Positions 8,866 through 17,664 are shown, numbered from the stretch's first letter. The stretch: 64,000 nucleotides of DNA from Janthinobacterium sp. BJB426 (GCF_002735705.1 NZ_PDZL01000007.1:186001-250000); one strand, 5' to 3'. Notes: a model not told the origin generated them from the sequence alone. Numbers and translations: made by a program.

Positions 8866-10071
8866 TCAGTGTTCGTGGCCGGCGGAATCTTTGCCCAGCT
8901 CGGACTTCAGGACAAAACTGCCTTGCGCCGCATACGGCGTGCCAGCGGCCAGGCCCTGCTTGATATGCGTCAATGTGCCATCGCTGCGGCCCGGCACCAC
9001 GGGCGTGGCCTGGTAGCCATCTTTGACCTGCACGAAGACGACGGGCTTGTCTTCCACCGTCTGGATGGCCGTGCTGTGCACGGTGACGGGCGCGTCCGCT
9101 TCGCCGGACACCACTTCCACCGTGACGAACAGGCCCGGGCGCCACGCCATGTCGGGGTTCAGCAAGCTGATGCGTGCCTTGGCCGTGCGCGTCTGTTCGC
9201 CCAGCAAGGCGCCCACATAGGTGATCGTGCCTTGCGCGCTGGCATCAAAAGCGCTGGCTTTGACTTCCGCCTTGCCTCCCATGCGCACGGTGGCCAGGTC
9301 TTTCGCCGGCACGGCGATTTCCGCCCACACGGTCGACAGGTCGGAAATGACGAAGATGTTCGCGTCTTCCTTGACGGCTTCGCCCAGGGTGATGTGTTTT
9401 TCCAGCACCATGCCGTCGAACGGCGCGCGGATGTCGTAGCGGTTCAGCGGCCCTTTGCTGGTACTCGTGGCGCCCAGCGCGCTGAGCTTTTGCTGCGCGT
9501 TCTGCACGGCGATTTCCGCTTCGCGCCACGCCTGCTGCGCCTGCAGATAATCCTGTTCGGCCGAAATTTTCTCGCGCCACAGTTTTTCTTCGCGCTCATA
9601 CGTGGAACGGGCCAAAGATAGCCGCCGCTGCGCCGACAGCAGCTCGCTGCGCTGTTCCGACAGTTCCGTGCTGGCGATGACGGCCAGCACTTGCCCCTTT
9701 TTCACCAATTGGCCCAGGTCCGCGTGCACGGCTTCCACCACGCCGGCCAGACGCGGCACGACGTGGGCCGTGCGGTCTTCATTGAAACGGATTTCGCCGG
9801 GCAGGGCGACCGTCGTCTTGATGCGACCGGGCGCGGCCGTAGCGATGACGACGCCGGCGGCCTTGCTTTGCGCGGCGCTCAATTCCAGCTTGCCTTCCAC
9901 TTCTTCGTGGCCATGTTCGTCTTTCTTTTCAGCATGTGCTTCCGCCTTGACGGCAGGGACCAAAGGGGCGCTGGATTTGCCCGTGCCGAGGATGAGGATG
10001 GCCAGCACGATGCCGGCGGCGGCGATGGACGCGATGGCGATCGTCTGTTTTTTGTCGAGTTTGATATTCAT
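8866..10071 (-). CDS. czcB: CzcB-type periplasmic adaptor of the RND metal pump
   Basis: The 401-residue membrane fusion protein links CzcA in the inner membrane to CzcC in the outer membrane. It begins MNIKLDKKQT with one membrane segment (about 10-30), followed by a His/Glu/Lys-rich stretch (HAEKKDEHGHEE) likely to bind metal, then the barrel-sandwich/lipoyl halves flanking a coiled-coil hairpin (about 130-200, rich in Gln/Glu/Ala) and a beta-barrel domain. A second His cluster closes the protein (GHEH). The start was chosen at 10071, 13 bases after the czcC stop; an in-frame extension of 119 codons overlaps czcC and is a shadow. Confidence 0.92.
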   Translation of the reverse strand: MNIKLDKKQTIAIASIAAAGIVLAILILGTGKSSAPLVPAVKAEAHAEKKDEHGHEEVEGKLELSAAQSKAAGVVIATAAPGRIKTTVALPGEIRFNEDRTAHVVPRLAGVVEAVHADLGQLVKKGQVLAVIASTELSEQRSELLSAQRRLSLARSTYEREEKLWREKISAEQDYLQAQQAWREAEIAVQNAQQKLSALGATSTSKGPLNRYDIRAPFDGMVLEKHITLGEAVKEDANIFVISDLSTVWAEIAVPAKDLATVRMGGKAEVKASAFDASAQGTITYVGALLGEQTRTAKARISLLNPDMAWRPGLFVTVEVVSGEADAPVTVHSTAIQTVEDKPVVFVQVKDGYQATPVVPGRSDGTLTHIKQGLAAGTPYAAQGSFVLKSELGKDSAGHEH

Positions 10072-10084
10072 GGTCGGGGATTCC

Positions 10085-11323
10085 TTACAGGGAAGCTGGT
10101 GCGCCCAGCAGGCGCTCGATGTCGGCGGCGGCCTGGTGTGCTTCGGTGAGGGCGCGCAAGTATTGGTTTTTGGCTTGCAGCAAGGTGCGCTGGGCATCGA
10201 GCACGTCGAGGAAGGCGAACTTGCCGAACTCGAAACCCTTGCTGGCCGTGTCGTAGGCGCTTTGTGCGCCAGGCAAGATGTCCTGGCGCAAGCTTTCCAC
10301 GTCGAGCCGGGCCGTGGCCAGCCGTTCGATGGCGGCGGCCACGTCCGTTTGCACGGCGATGCGGGCGGCGGCCAGCTCGTCGCTGGCCTTGTCGCTGCGG
10401 CGCAAGGCATCGAGCTTGTTGCCCGCATTGCGGTCGAACACAGGCAGCGGCAGGGCCAGGCCGATGATGGCCTGGTTGCGGCCCAGTTCTTCCGAGCGCT
10501 TCATGCCGATGCTGACCGTGACGTCGGGCGTGGCGCGCCGCTGTTCCACGTCCAGCATGGCTTGCCGCTGGGCCAGCGCGCTCTGCGCCTGTCGCACGGC
10601 CGGGGCTTGCCCCAGGCGCGCTGCCAGTTCGCTTGCCTGGGGCAGCTCTGGCAAAGTTTCCAGGCGTCCCTCGGCGATACTGAAGCGTGGCGTGGCGTTG
10701 CCCCACTGGGCGGCCAGGCGCTTGCGGGCACTGGCCAGGGTGCTGCGGGCCAGGTTCAGCTCCAGCCGCACGCTCGCTTCGGCGACACGGGCGCGGGTTT
10801 CCTCGACGGGCGAGGCCTTGCCGGCCGTCACGCGGCGCGCCGTGATGTCGCTGGCGCGCGCGGCCAGTGCCTGTGCGCTGTCGGCCAGGCGCAAGCCTTC
10901 CTGCGCCGCCAGCACGTCGACAAAGGCGGACGTGACGGTCGCGCGCGTGTCGGCTTGCTGCAGGGACAGGCCCGCTTGCGCCAGGTCTGCGCCGCGCTGG
11001 GCGACGGCGGCGCGCGCCCCGCGCTTGCCGCCCAGTTCGATCAACTGGTTCAGCTGCACGGTGGTGCTGCGCGTGGCGCGCCGCGTGTCTTCCAGCACGG
11101 TTTGCAATTCCGGATTGGGCAGGGCGCGTGCCTGTTGCAACGCGCCGCCTTGCGCCGCCAGCTCATGGCGGGCGGCCGACAGGGTGGCGTTGCCGCCTTC
11201 GGCCAGCAGCAGCGCGGCGGGCAAGGTCAGGGGGCCGGCAGGCTCCTGTGGCGCTTGCGCATGGGCAAAGTTGCCGGCCAGCAGGCCAGCGGAGAGCAAT
11301 AACAGATAGATGGAACGGTGCAT
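10085..11323 (-). CDS. czcC: CzcC-type outer membrane channel of the RND metal pump
   Basis: The 412-residue TolC-family protein forms the outer membrane exit duct. A signal peptide (MHRSIYLLLLSAGLLAGNFA) is followed by two repeats of long Ala/Gln/Arg-rich helices typical of outer membrane efflux proteins. The ATG at 11323 is preferred over one four codons upstream because GGAG lies 7 bases before it. The gene follows czcI after about 91 bases and is 13 bases from czcB, consistent with one transcript. Confidence 0.9.
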   Translation of the reverse strand: MHRSIYLLLLSAGLLAGNFAHAQAPQEPAGPLTLPAALLLAEGGNATLSAARHELAAQGGALQQARALPNPELQTVLEDTRRATRSTTVQLNQLIELGGKRGARAAVAQRGADLAQAGLSLQQADTRATVTSAFVDVLAAQEGLRLADSAQALAARASDITARRVTAGKASPVEETRARVAEASVRLELNLARSTLASARKRLAAQWGNATPRFSIAEGRLETLPELPQASELAARLGQAPAVRQAQSALAQRQAMLDVEQRRATPDVTVSIGMKRSEELGRNQAIIGLALPLPVFDRNAGNKLDALRRSDKASDELAAARIAVQTDVAAAIERLATARLDVESLRQDILPGAQSAYDTASKGFEFGKFAFLDVLDAQRTLLQAKNQYLRALTEAHQAAADIERLLGAPASL

Positions 11324-11407
11324 CGAATTCTCCAAGGTATGGAAAAAGAATTCGACGGGACGCGCAGGCTGGCGCCTGGCTTACAGCGAAAAGTGATTGA
11401 AACGTCC

Positions 11408-11428
11408 CGTCGGCCTAGGTGGCCGACG
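11408..11428 (-). other. intercistronic hairpin over the czcI stop codon
   Basis: Eight-base arms CGTCGGCC and GGCCGACG around a 5-base centre include the TAG stop of czcI. There is no T-run after it on the minus strand, so it more likely tunes czcI/czcC mRNA stability than terminates fully. Confidence 0.45.
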
Positions 11429-11789
11429 ACCAGTCAGGGCGCTTGGGAGCGTCCGGGATGTGGGAAGCGTAAAAGAAGGGGGAGGTGTCCGCGTTCACGG
11501 ACGCCATGTCACCGATGGGTAGGCTGGAGCCGGCCGGCAGCCATGCATGGCCGATGCCGTGGCAGACGTTGCAATCGCTGTGCGGCTGGCCTTTTTTCTG
11601 CTGGTCAGCTACCTTTTTGTCACCGGCGGGTTGCTTGTCCGCATCTGCCTCGGCCTTGTGCTGGTGGCTGTGGTGGCCCAGGTGCTGCGCCGCCTTGCCT
11701 TCCTCGTGCAGGCAATACGCGCTCGCCGCGGCCCAGGACATCTGGAGCGGAAGCACGAACAGCAGCAAAATGAGGAAGAATCGTCGCAT
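11415..11789 (-). CDS. czcI: CzcI-like periplasmic metal-resistance protein
   Basis: The 124-residue exported protein heads the czc operon. It has a signal peptide (about 1-22, ending before AAASAYC), then a His-rich segment with HLGHHSHQHK (about 34-43), a Lys/Asp/Ala linker and a CNVCHGIGH motif near residue 78. Cys and His clusters suggest divalent metal binding in the periplasm. Position, size and His pattern match the CzcI family found before czcCBA, where a modulatory role in expression or metal sensing has been proposed. The start at 11789 begins the signal peptide; a longer in-frame version has no signal peptide. Confidence 0.75.
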   Translation of the reverse strand: MRRFFLILLLFVLPLQMSWAAASAYCLHEEGKAAQHLGHHSHQHKAEADADKQPAGDKKVADQQKKGQPHSDCNVCHGIGHAWLPAGSSLPIGDMASVNADTSPFFYASHIPDAPKRPDWSSAT

Positions 11790-11818
11790 GGTGACGGCTA
11801 TTGTACAGAAAGAAGCGC

Positions 11819-13366
11819 TTAACGTGGCTGGGCGCGCCACGCCTTCAGCTGCGCGGCGATGGCCTTGCCCTGGAACAGCTGCGGCTCGGAATGCTCTTCC
11901 GCCTCCATGCCGCCTTCGCGGAAATCGGCTGCCTCGCGCGCCTGCACCAGCCCCCTGGCCTGGTCGAACGCTTCGGCAAAGCCGGTGCTCTTGGGCAAGG
12001 CTTCCTTGAAATACGCTTCGCTGAAATACGTAAAATCGTTCTGGTCGTCGCAGCCGAACGAGGTGCGGTCGCTGCGCGCGGCCGTGATGATGAGGGTGTT
12101 GTCATCTTTCAATGGCGCAATGAAGCCGCCCGCATAGCAGGCCGAGATCACGATGACTTTCCAGCGGATGCCGCTGTGCTTGAGCATGGACGCCAGCTCT
12201 TGCGCGGGCAGGCTGTGCAGGTCCATGCCGTTTTGCGCCAGCGCCAGTTCGTGCTCGGGCGAGCCGTGGCTGGTGAGGAATAAAAACAGGATGTCGTTGG
12301 CCTTGTCCATTTTCGCGCCCAGCGCGTCGAGGCTGGCTGCGATACTGGTGCGCGTGGCCATCGGCTGCTGCGCCACCGTGTTGCGGCTGTTGACCAGCAT
12401 CAAGGAGCGGCCCACGGTACCGTAATCGCGGTCGAACTGGCGCTGCACGAAGGCCGTTTCGCGGTGAAACACTTCCTGCGCGCCATCGCCGGCCACGCCC
12501 AGCAGATACAGATTGATTTTCTTCGCCGCATCGCGCGGCGCGATCCTGGCCAGGGCGCTGTCGAGCAGGGCGCGCTGGTTATACAGGGCCAGCTCTATAT
12601 TGTCGCGCGTGAGCTTGTCCAAGGCCGGGTCGTCCAGCTGGCCTTCCGTCCAGTTGCCGCTGTCTTCGCGCCGGCCGTCTGCCTGCGCCACGGCATAGCG
12701 CAGCACGCCCTTGCCGTCGAACTGGCCATTCTTGAAGCCGCCCCGGTATTCGTCGCCGTCGGCCGTGCGCAGCACGCCTACACCCTCGAATTTCCAGTCT
12801 TTCAGCTCGCCTTCGTAGTGGATGCCATCGCTGGTGGTGACCCTGGCCTTGCCCTGCACCTGGCCCTGGACGAATTCGCCTTCGAAGACGGTGCCGTCCG
12901 TGTCGGTCAGCTTGCCGGCGCCGTGCGGGCGCCAGTGCTTGAAATGGCCTTCGAAGGTGGCGCCATCGGCGCCCTGGAAGCGGCCTTGTCCCTCGAAGCT
13001 GCCCTTGACGAAGCTGCCCGTGTAAATTTCGCCCTTGGGCGAGGTGTAGCGGCCGAGGCCATCGAAGGCGCCCTGGCGGAACGCGCCCGTGTATTCGACG
13101 CCGGACGCCTGTCGCAGCTTGCCCTGGCCGGAAAACACGCCGCGCGCAAAACCTCCTTCGTAGAACGCGCCGCTCGCGTATTCGAGCCGGCCCTGGCCAT
13201 GCATCTTGCCCGCGACGAGGGGGCCGAAATAGCGTCCGCCATCGGCCGTTTCCGCCGCCGGCGCCTTGGCTGGCGCGGCGCACAGCGGCGGCATGCCCAG
13301 CGCGGCAAAGGCCAGCAGGCCGGCGAGGGTGTAGGGGCGAAGCGAGGCGCGTAGCGTGGCAGTCAT
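11819..13366 (-). CDS. MORN-repeat protein fused to a C13 (legumain-like) cysteine peptidase domain
   Basis: A 515-residue exported protein. An N-terminal hydrophobic signal (about 8-32) precedes eight consecutive MORN repeats of about 23 residues (about 40-225; units such as YEGGFARGVFSGQGKL and YTGSFVKGSFEGQGRF). After a linker comes a caspase-clan C13 domain (about 270-500) with the catalytic dyad visible: His367 in FLTSHG and Cys410 in VISACYAGG, each after a hydrophobic strand as in legumains. The architecture suggests a periplasmic or surface protease whose MORN fan binds lipid or protein. No substrate is evident. Only 25 bases separate its stop from czcI, but its function seems unrelated to metal efflux. 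No ribosome binding site was found for either candidate ATG (13366 or 13420). Confidence 0.85.
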   Translation of the reverse strand: MTATLRASLRPYTLAGLLAFAALGMPPLCAAPAKAPAAETADGGRYFGPLVAGKMHGQGRLEYASGAFYEGGFARGVFSGQGKLRQASGVEYTGAFRQGAFDGLGRYTSPKGEIYTGSFVKGSFEGQGRFQGADGATFEGHFKHWRPHGAGKLTDTDGTVFEGEFVQGQVQGKARVTTSDGIHYEGELKDWKFEGVGVLRTADGDEYRGGFKNGQFDGKGVLRYAVAQADGRREDSGNWTEGQLDDPALDKLTRDNIELALYNQRALLDSALARIAPRDAAKKINLYLLGVAGDGAQEVFHRETAFVQRQFDRDYGTVGRSLMLVNSRNTVAQQPMATRTSIAASLDALGAKMDKANDILFLFLTSHGSPEHELALAQNGMDLHSLPAQELASMLKHSGIRWKVIVISACYAGGFIAPLKDDNTLIITAARSDRTSFGCDDQNDFTYFSEAYFKEALPKSTGFAEAFDQARGLVQAREAADFREGGMEAEEHSEPQLFQGKAIAAQLKAWRAQPR

Positions 13367-13551
13367 GAGGACGGTCTGGTCTGTAGGAAGGGGCCTAGTC
13401 TGCCACTGTATTGCCAGCATGGCAAATGCGCGCGTGGCGTGTGTTGCTCTGCCTCAAGGCAAGATTCTGCGTTTTATGCCGTGCCAAGGCTGGGCTGAAC
13501 TGATAATATTGATTTTCAGAACATATACTTGCACAAGGTACATAGTCACCC

Positions 13552-15498
13552 ATGGAAAGCCGTCTCAGCCGCCTGGAAGCCGTTCAAACCGTGTTGCTGG
13601 AAATCGGGCAACGCTCGAGCACCTGCAGCGATATCAGCGAATTCCTGCAGGCGGTGCATGCGGCGCTGGGACGCATCATGTATGCGGCCAACTTTTACGT
13701 GGCGCTCAGCGACCACGACGATGGCCTCGTGCGCTTTCCCTACTTTGTCGACGAATTCGACGCCGCGCCCGATCCGGACGAGGGCGTGCGCCTGGCCAGC
13801 GCCGCGCAGTCGCCCACGGCGTGGGTCATCGTCAACCGCAAGCAGCTGGTGATGACGGCCGACGACGACGCCATGCGCGCCATCGGCGGCGGCGCCTGGG
13901 GCGGCGGCACGGCGGCCGAGCACTGGATCGGCTGCCCGCTGCTGGACCAGCAGCACCAGGTGCTGGGCGCCATCGTCATCCAGAGCTATGACGCGCAGCA
14001 CCGCTTCAGCCTGGAAGACCAGGCCCTATTCGCGCTGATCGCCACGCATGTATCGAGCGCGCTGCAAGGCATGCAAAGCATGGACCGCCTGGAAAAGGCG
14101 GTGCAGGAGCGCACGGCCCTGCTGGCGCACGAGGTGGCCGAGCGGCGCCGCGCGGAAAACCTGCAGCATGCGCTGTATGAAATCGCCAACCTGTCGGCGC
14201 AGGCAGCCGATGCGACGACCTTGTACGCGCGCCTGCACGCCATCATCAGCGAGCTGGTGACGGCAAAGAATTTCCTCATCGCCCTGTACCACCCGGACAA
14301 CAAGGACATCACGATCCCGTATTTTGTCGACGAGAAGGATGCGCAGGCGCCCGTAAAACGCTTTCATTACGGCATCGGCATGAGTTCGTATGTGCTGGCG
14401 CGGCGCCAGGCTTGCTTGCTCGATGCCAGCAGCTATGCGGCGCTGGTGGCCAGCGGCGAGATGGACGAGCCGCTGGGCAATACCAGCATCGCCAGCTGGA
14501 TGGGCGCACCCATGCTGCTGGGCAAGCGGAAATATGGCGTGATCATCGTGCAAAGCTACGACGAATCCGTCGTGTATGGCCAGGCGGAACTGGACGTGCT
14601 GGCCTTCATGGCCAGCCACGTGGCCGTGGCGATGGCCCGCATCCAGGCCGACAGCGCCATGCGCCAGGCCAAGGAAGCGCTGGAAGAGCAGAACGCGGCC
14701 CTGAACAGCGCCCTGAGCGCCTTGCAGGAAGCGCAGTCGGAACTGGTGCGCCAGGAAAAACTGGCGTCCCTGGGGCGCCTGGTGGCGGGCGTGGCGCATG
14801 AAATCAATACGCCGCTGGGCATTTGCGTGACGGCCACCAGCCACCTGGTGCAGGAATTGAAACTCACGCGCGAAGACCTGGAGGGCGGCCAGCTCGATGA
14901 GGACGGCTTGCGGCAATTCTTCGACATCATCGACCAGACCCTGCGCATCATGACGACGAATACGCAGCGCGCAGCGGCGCTGGTGCGCAGCTTCAAGCAG
15001 GTGGCCGTGGATCAGTCTTCGGACGAATTGCGCAGCTTTAACTTGCGCAAATACCTCGATGAAATCCTGTTGTCCTTGCAGCCCAAGCTGAAGGGCAAGC
15101 CGATCAAGGTGGAGATCGACTGTGCGCCCGAGGTGCAGCTGCGCAGCTATCCGGGCGCCGTCTCGCAGATCGTCACAAACATGGTGGTCAATTCACTGGT
15201 GCACGGCTTTGCCGAAGGCGAGCCGGGCAAGATCAAGATTTCAGCCAGGATGGCCGGCGAGATGCTGGAACTCGACTACAGCGACGACGGCATGGGCATG
15301 GACAGCGCGACCCTGGGCCAGCTGTTTGACCCCTTCTTCACGACCAAGCGCGGTTCCGGCGGCAGCGGACTCGGTGCGCATATCCTGTACAACCTGGTGA
15401 CGGGACCGCTGGGAGGGACGGTGAAGGTGGTTAGTGCGGCGGGGATGGGGTTGCATTACAAGATACGCTTCCCTCTGGAGCCACGTAGGTCGGATTAG
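13552..15498 (+). CDS. soluble GAF-GAF sensor histidine kinase
   Basis: The 648-residue protein has no membrane segment. Two GAF domains (about 20-170 and 215-365) share a PYFVDE motif, pointing to internal duplication. They are followed by a coiled coil (about 370-405), a HisKA dimerisation/phosphoacceptor region with VAGVAHEINTPLG (phosphorylated His416) and an HATPase_c domain with N-box NMVVNSLVHGF, G1 box DDGMGMD and F/G2 box FDPFFTTKRGSGGSGLG. It autophosphorylates and passes phosphate to an unknown regulator; the convergent REC/HD-GYP protein at 15723 is an obvious candidate partner because the two are neighbours, but this is inference. The last codons and the TAG stop lie within a REP-like palindrome. 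Confidence 0.9.
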   Translation: MESRLSRLEAVQTVLLEIGQRSSTCSDISEFLQAVHAALGRIMYAANFYVALSDHDDGLVRFPYFVDEFDAAPDPDEGVRLASAAQSPTAWVIVNRKQLVMTADDDAMRAIGGGAWGGGTAAEHWIGCPLLDQQHQVLGAIVIQSYDAQHRFSLEDQALFALIATHVSSALQGMQSMDRLEKAVQERTALLAHEVAERRRAENLQHALYEIANLSAQAADATTLYARLHAIISELVTAKNFLIALYHPDNKDITIPYFVDEKDAQAPVKRFHYGIGMSSYVLARRQACLLDASSYAALVASGEMDEPLGNTSIASWMGAPMLLGKRKYGVIIVQSYDESVVYGQAELDVLAFMASHVAVAMARIQADSAMRQAKEALEEQNAALNSALSALQEAQSELVRQEKLASLGRLVAGVAHEINTPLGICVTATSHLVQELKLTREDLEGGQLDEDGLRQFFDIIDQTLRIMTTNTQRAAALVRSFKQVAVDQSSDELRSFNLRKYLDEILLSLQPKLKGKPIKVEIDCAPEVQLRSYPGAVSQIVTNMVVNSLVHGFAEGEPGKIKISARMAGEMLELDYSDDGMGMDSATLGQLFDPFFTTKRGSGGSGLGAHILYNLVTGPLGGTVKVVSAAGMGLHYKIRFPLEPRRSD

Positions 15499-15518
15499 GC
15501 CGCAGGCCGTAGTCCGAC
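15485..15518. repeat. REP-like palindrome overlapping a stop codon
   Basis: Arms GTCGGATTA and TAGTCCGAC surround a GGCCGCAGGCC centre that can itself pair. The motif resembles the GTAGGTCGGATTA family of dispersed extragenic palindromes common in betaproteobacteria. It supplies the last codons and the TAG of the upstream kinase. Confidence 0.65.
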
Positions 15519-15551
15519 GCAGGCGGCCAAAAATGGCGGGCCGGAGACGCG

Positions 15552-15643
15552 AGCCTGAGAAAATGCCGATGGCGGCGTTGCAGCTCCTTGCCGTACATGC
15601 GTACTGTCTGCGTCGCTGCGCCTTGCCCTCGACATTTTTCAGG
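15552..15643. repeat. 92-bp imperfect inverted repeat
   Basis: Two arms of about 44 bases (GCCTGAGAAAATGCCGATGG at the left end and its near-complement ending TTTTTCAGGC at the right) meet at GTAC-ATGC-GTAC (15593-15604). The RNA would fold into one long bulged hairpin. No ORF is credible across it. It lies just after the REP-like palindrome, so both may belong to a dispersed intergenic element. Confidence 0.6.
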
Positions 15644-15722
15644 CCCGCTTGGCCCGGAACGCCCATGTTGGGGGCTTGGGCCGAAGCGTGTTTTGCCGGT
15701 GTGCGTATCGCTCGGGGGGCAC

Positions 15723-17228
15723 TTAATCCGGAAAACGCTGATTCAACGCAAGCGCTTCATCGAGGTTCGCAATCAACAACTCCACATACTGCGGGTCGAG
15801 GTGGCTGCCGCTCACTTCGCGCAGGTAGCTGACCACGCGCTCCAGGGGCCAGGCATCCTTGTAGCAGCGTTTGTGCATGAGGGCGTCGAAGACGTCGGCC
15901 ACGGCGGCGATGCGTGCGTATTTGTGGATGTTTTCGCCGACCAGGCCTTGCGGGTAGCCGCTGCCGTCGTATTTTTCATGGTGCTGGTGGGCAATCACGG
16001 CAGCCGCCTTCAAGAGCGGACGCTGCGAGCCGTCGAGGATGGACATGCCCACCGTCGGATGCTGTTTCATGATTTCCCATTCGGCCGCATCGAGCTTGCC
16101 CGGTTTCAGCAGCACGGCGTCGGGCGTGGAAATCTTGCCGATGTCATGCATGGGCGCCGCGTGGCGCAGCACCATGGTTTCCTCTTCCGACATGCCGGAC
16201 GCCTGCGCCAGCAGCTGGCACACTTCGGCCATGCGGCGCACGTGGTTGCCGCCTTCGTGCGAGCGCGATTCGACCACGTCACCCAGGCGCAGGATCAGCT
16301 CGGCCTGGGTATCGGTGATTTCCTGCGTTAGCAGGATATTGTCGAAGGCGATGGCCACGCCGGAACAGAATACTTCCAGCAACTGCGCGTCGAGGTCGGA
16401 AATCTCTTCCACGCCTTTGAGTACCAGCAAGGACGCCTTGCCGCTGCTGTTCGGGAAATAGCCGACATAGGTGTCGCCGTGCAGGCGCGAGATCTTGTTG
16501 CTCTTGGCGTCGTCCAGTTGCGACAGCAGGGAAGGGCTGAGGATGCCGTCGTCCGTGTCGCCGATCTGCGCGAGGATTTCATAATCCTGTTCGCCCGAGA
16601 TGGCGCTGGCGCCGCGCAGGCGCAGCAACATGCTCGTTTCCAGGCGCAGCAGGGCGACGACTTGCTGCAGCAGGCCGCTGGCGAAGTCGCGCAGGTTGCG
16701 CTGCTTGAAAATGTGCGCCGAGGCGGCGATGACTCTTTCCAGTCCCTCGCGGTAATGGAGCTGGGCCTGGCGTGCCTCTTCCACCTTCATGATGTCGCGG
16801 TAGGCGCGCAGGGCGGCAAAGGTGGTGGTGAACAGCTTGGTGCGGTCCAGTTCCGTCTTTTCCTTGTAGTCGTTGATGTCGTAGTTGACGATCACCCGCT
16901 CTTCCGGCGCCTGTCCCGGCTGTCCCGTGCGCAGCACGATGCGCGTAAACTGGTTGCCCAGGTCTTCGCGCATCCAGCGTGCCACTTCCAGGCCGCTGTC
17001 TTCGCGCTCCATCACCACGTCGAGAAACACCAGCGCGATGCCTTCTTCGCGCGCCAGCACCTGCTTGGCCTCGGCGCCGCTGTAGGCATGCACGAAACTC
17101 AGGGCGCGGCCCTCGAGGCGAAAACGGCTCAGCGTCAGTTTGGTGATGTCGTGGATGTCGGGTTCATCGTCGACGAGCAGGACTTTCCAGGGAGGTAACT
17201 TGGGCGAGGCTGAAGACAAAAATGACAT
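15723..17228 (-). CDS. response regulator with DUF3369 and HD-GYP c-di-GMP phosphodiesterase domain
   Basis: This 501-residue cytosolic protein combines a receiver domain (about 14-140, phosphoacceptor Asp70 in FLDVV, acidic pair LVDDE), a DUF3369 domain (about 165-310) and a C-terminal HD-GYP domain that hydrolyses c-di-GMP. The HD pair is at residues 361-362 (HDIGK), the second metal-ligand motif HHEKYDGSGYP at 416-426 includes the GYP triplet at 424-426, and the spacing is that of active enzymes. The start at 17228 is an ATG; a TTG 12 codons upstream is possible. It opposes the diguanylate cyclase at 196 in function. A fitting promoter lies about 110 bases upstream. The neighbouring GAF-GAF kinase is a likely, unproven partner. 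Confidence 0.92.
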   Translation of the reverse strand: MSFLSSASPKLPPWKVLLVDDEPDIHDITKLTLSRFRLEGRALSFVHAYSGAEAKQVLAREEGIALVFLDVVMEREDSGLEVARWMREDLGNQFTRIVLRTGQPGQAPEERVIVNYDINDYKEKTELDRTKLFTTTFAALRAYRDIMKVEEARQAQLHYREGLERVIAASAHIFKQRNLRDFASGLLQQVVALLRLETSMLLRLRGASAISGEQDYEILAQIGDTDDGILSPSLLSQLDDAKSNKISRLHGDTYVGYFPNSSGKASLLVLKGVEEISDLDAQLLEVFCSGVAIAFDNILLTQEITDTQAELILRLGDVVESRSHEGGNHVRRMAEVCQLLAQASGMSEEETMVLRHAAPMHDIGKISTPDAVLLKPGKLDAAEWEIMKQHPTVGMSILDGSQRPLLKAAAVIAHQHHEKYDGSGYPQGLVGENIHKYARIAAVADVFDALMHKRCYKDAWPLERVVSYLREVSGSHLDPQYVELLIANLDEALALNQRFPD

Positions 17229-17337
17229 AAGGGCGAGTTCCGCTAAAAGGCATAACTGACGCAATGCTGAGACGCCTGCGCCAGGCTTGCCTGTGCGCCA
17301 CTACTGGCGTTGCGCGTTTTTCGGGCGCATTTTATCG

Positions 17338-17366
17338 ATTGTAGACTGACAGCCAAGTATTAACAA
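17338..17366 (-). promoter_or_regulatory. putative sigma70 promoter of the HD-GYP gene
   Basis: On the minus strand TTGTTA (17366-17361), a 17-base spacer and TACAAT (17343-17338) form a good housekeeping promoter match pointing at the gene starting at 17228. Confidence 0.5.
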
Positions 17367-17585
17367 CAAGCAAGAATAATTGACTAAATTCATGCAACAT
17401 GCATATCAAAAAAGCACTTTAAATCCACGCTGGCGACACTATCTATACTTTATCGCTTAGGCAACTATATTTTCAAGACAATACTTTGTTTTAATTAATA
17501 TTGCCAATGAATCTGTAAAAAAAGTCTGTGGCCTGAGCCCTGTTCGTTACGCGGTGCAAGAAAAGTAACAATGTATTAGTTTCCC

Positions 17586-17613
17586 TTTAGAATGAAACTC
17601 ATCGCGCTATAGT
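17586..17613 (+). promoter_or_regulatory. putative sigma70 promoter of the DUF3016 gene
   Basis: TTTAGA at 17586-17591, a 16-base spacer and TATAGT at 17608-17613 lie 51 bases before the ATG at 17665. The match is by eye. Confidence 0.4.
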
Positions 17614-17664
17614 AAGACGTAAAAAGTGGCCGGAGTGCCATCCACATTCTTGAAAGGACTCATC

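Larger units (their letters stand above)
17229..17664. other. 436-base AT-rich divergent intergenic region
   Basis: It separates the minus-strand HD-GYP gene from the plus-strand DUF3016 gene. Its centre (about 17370-17600) is far more AT rich than the surroundings and has no credible ORF. It holds promoter-like sequences facing each way (listed separately). No RNA gene is recognised. Confidence 0.6.

Noticed and set aside
15434-15832. Short ORFs across the REP and inverted repeat
   Set aside because: They have no ribosome binding site and are composed of repeat sequence and antisense of the HD-GYP gene end.
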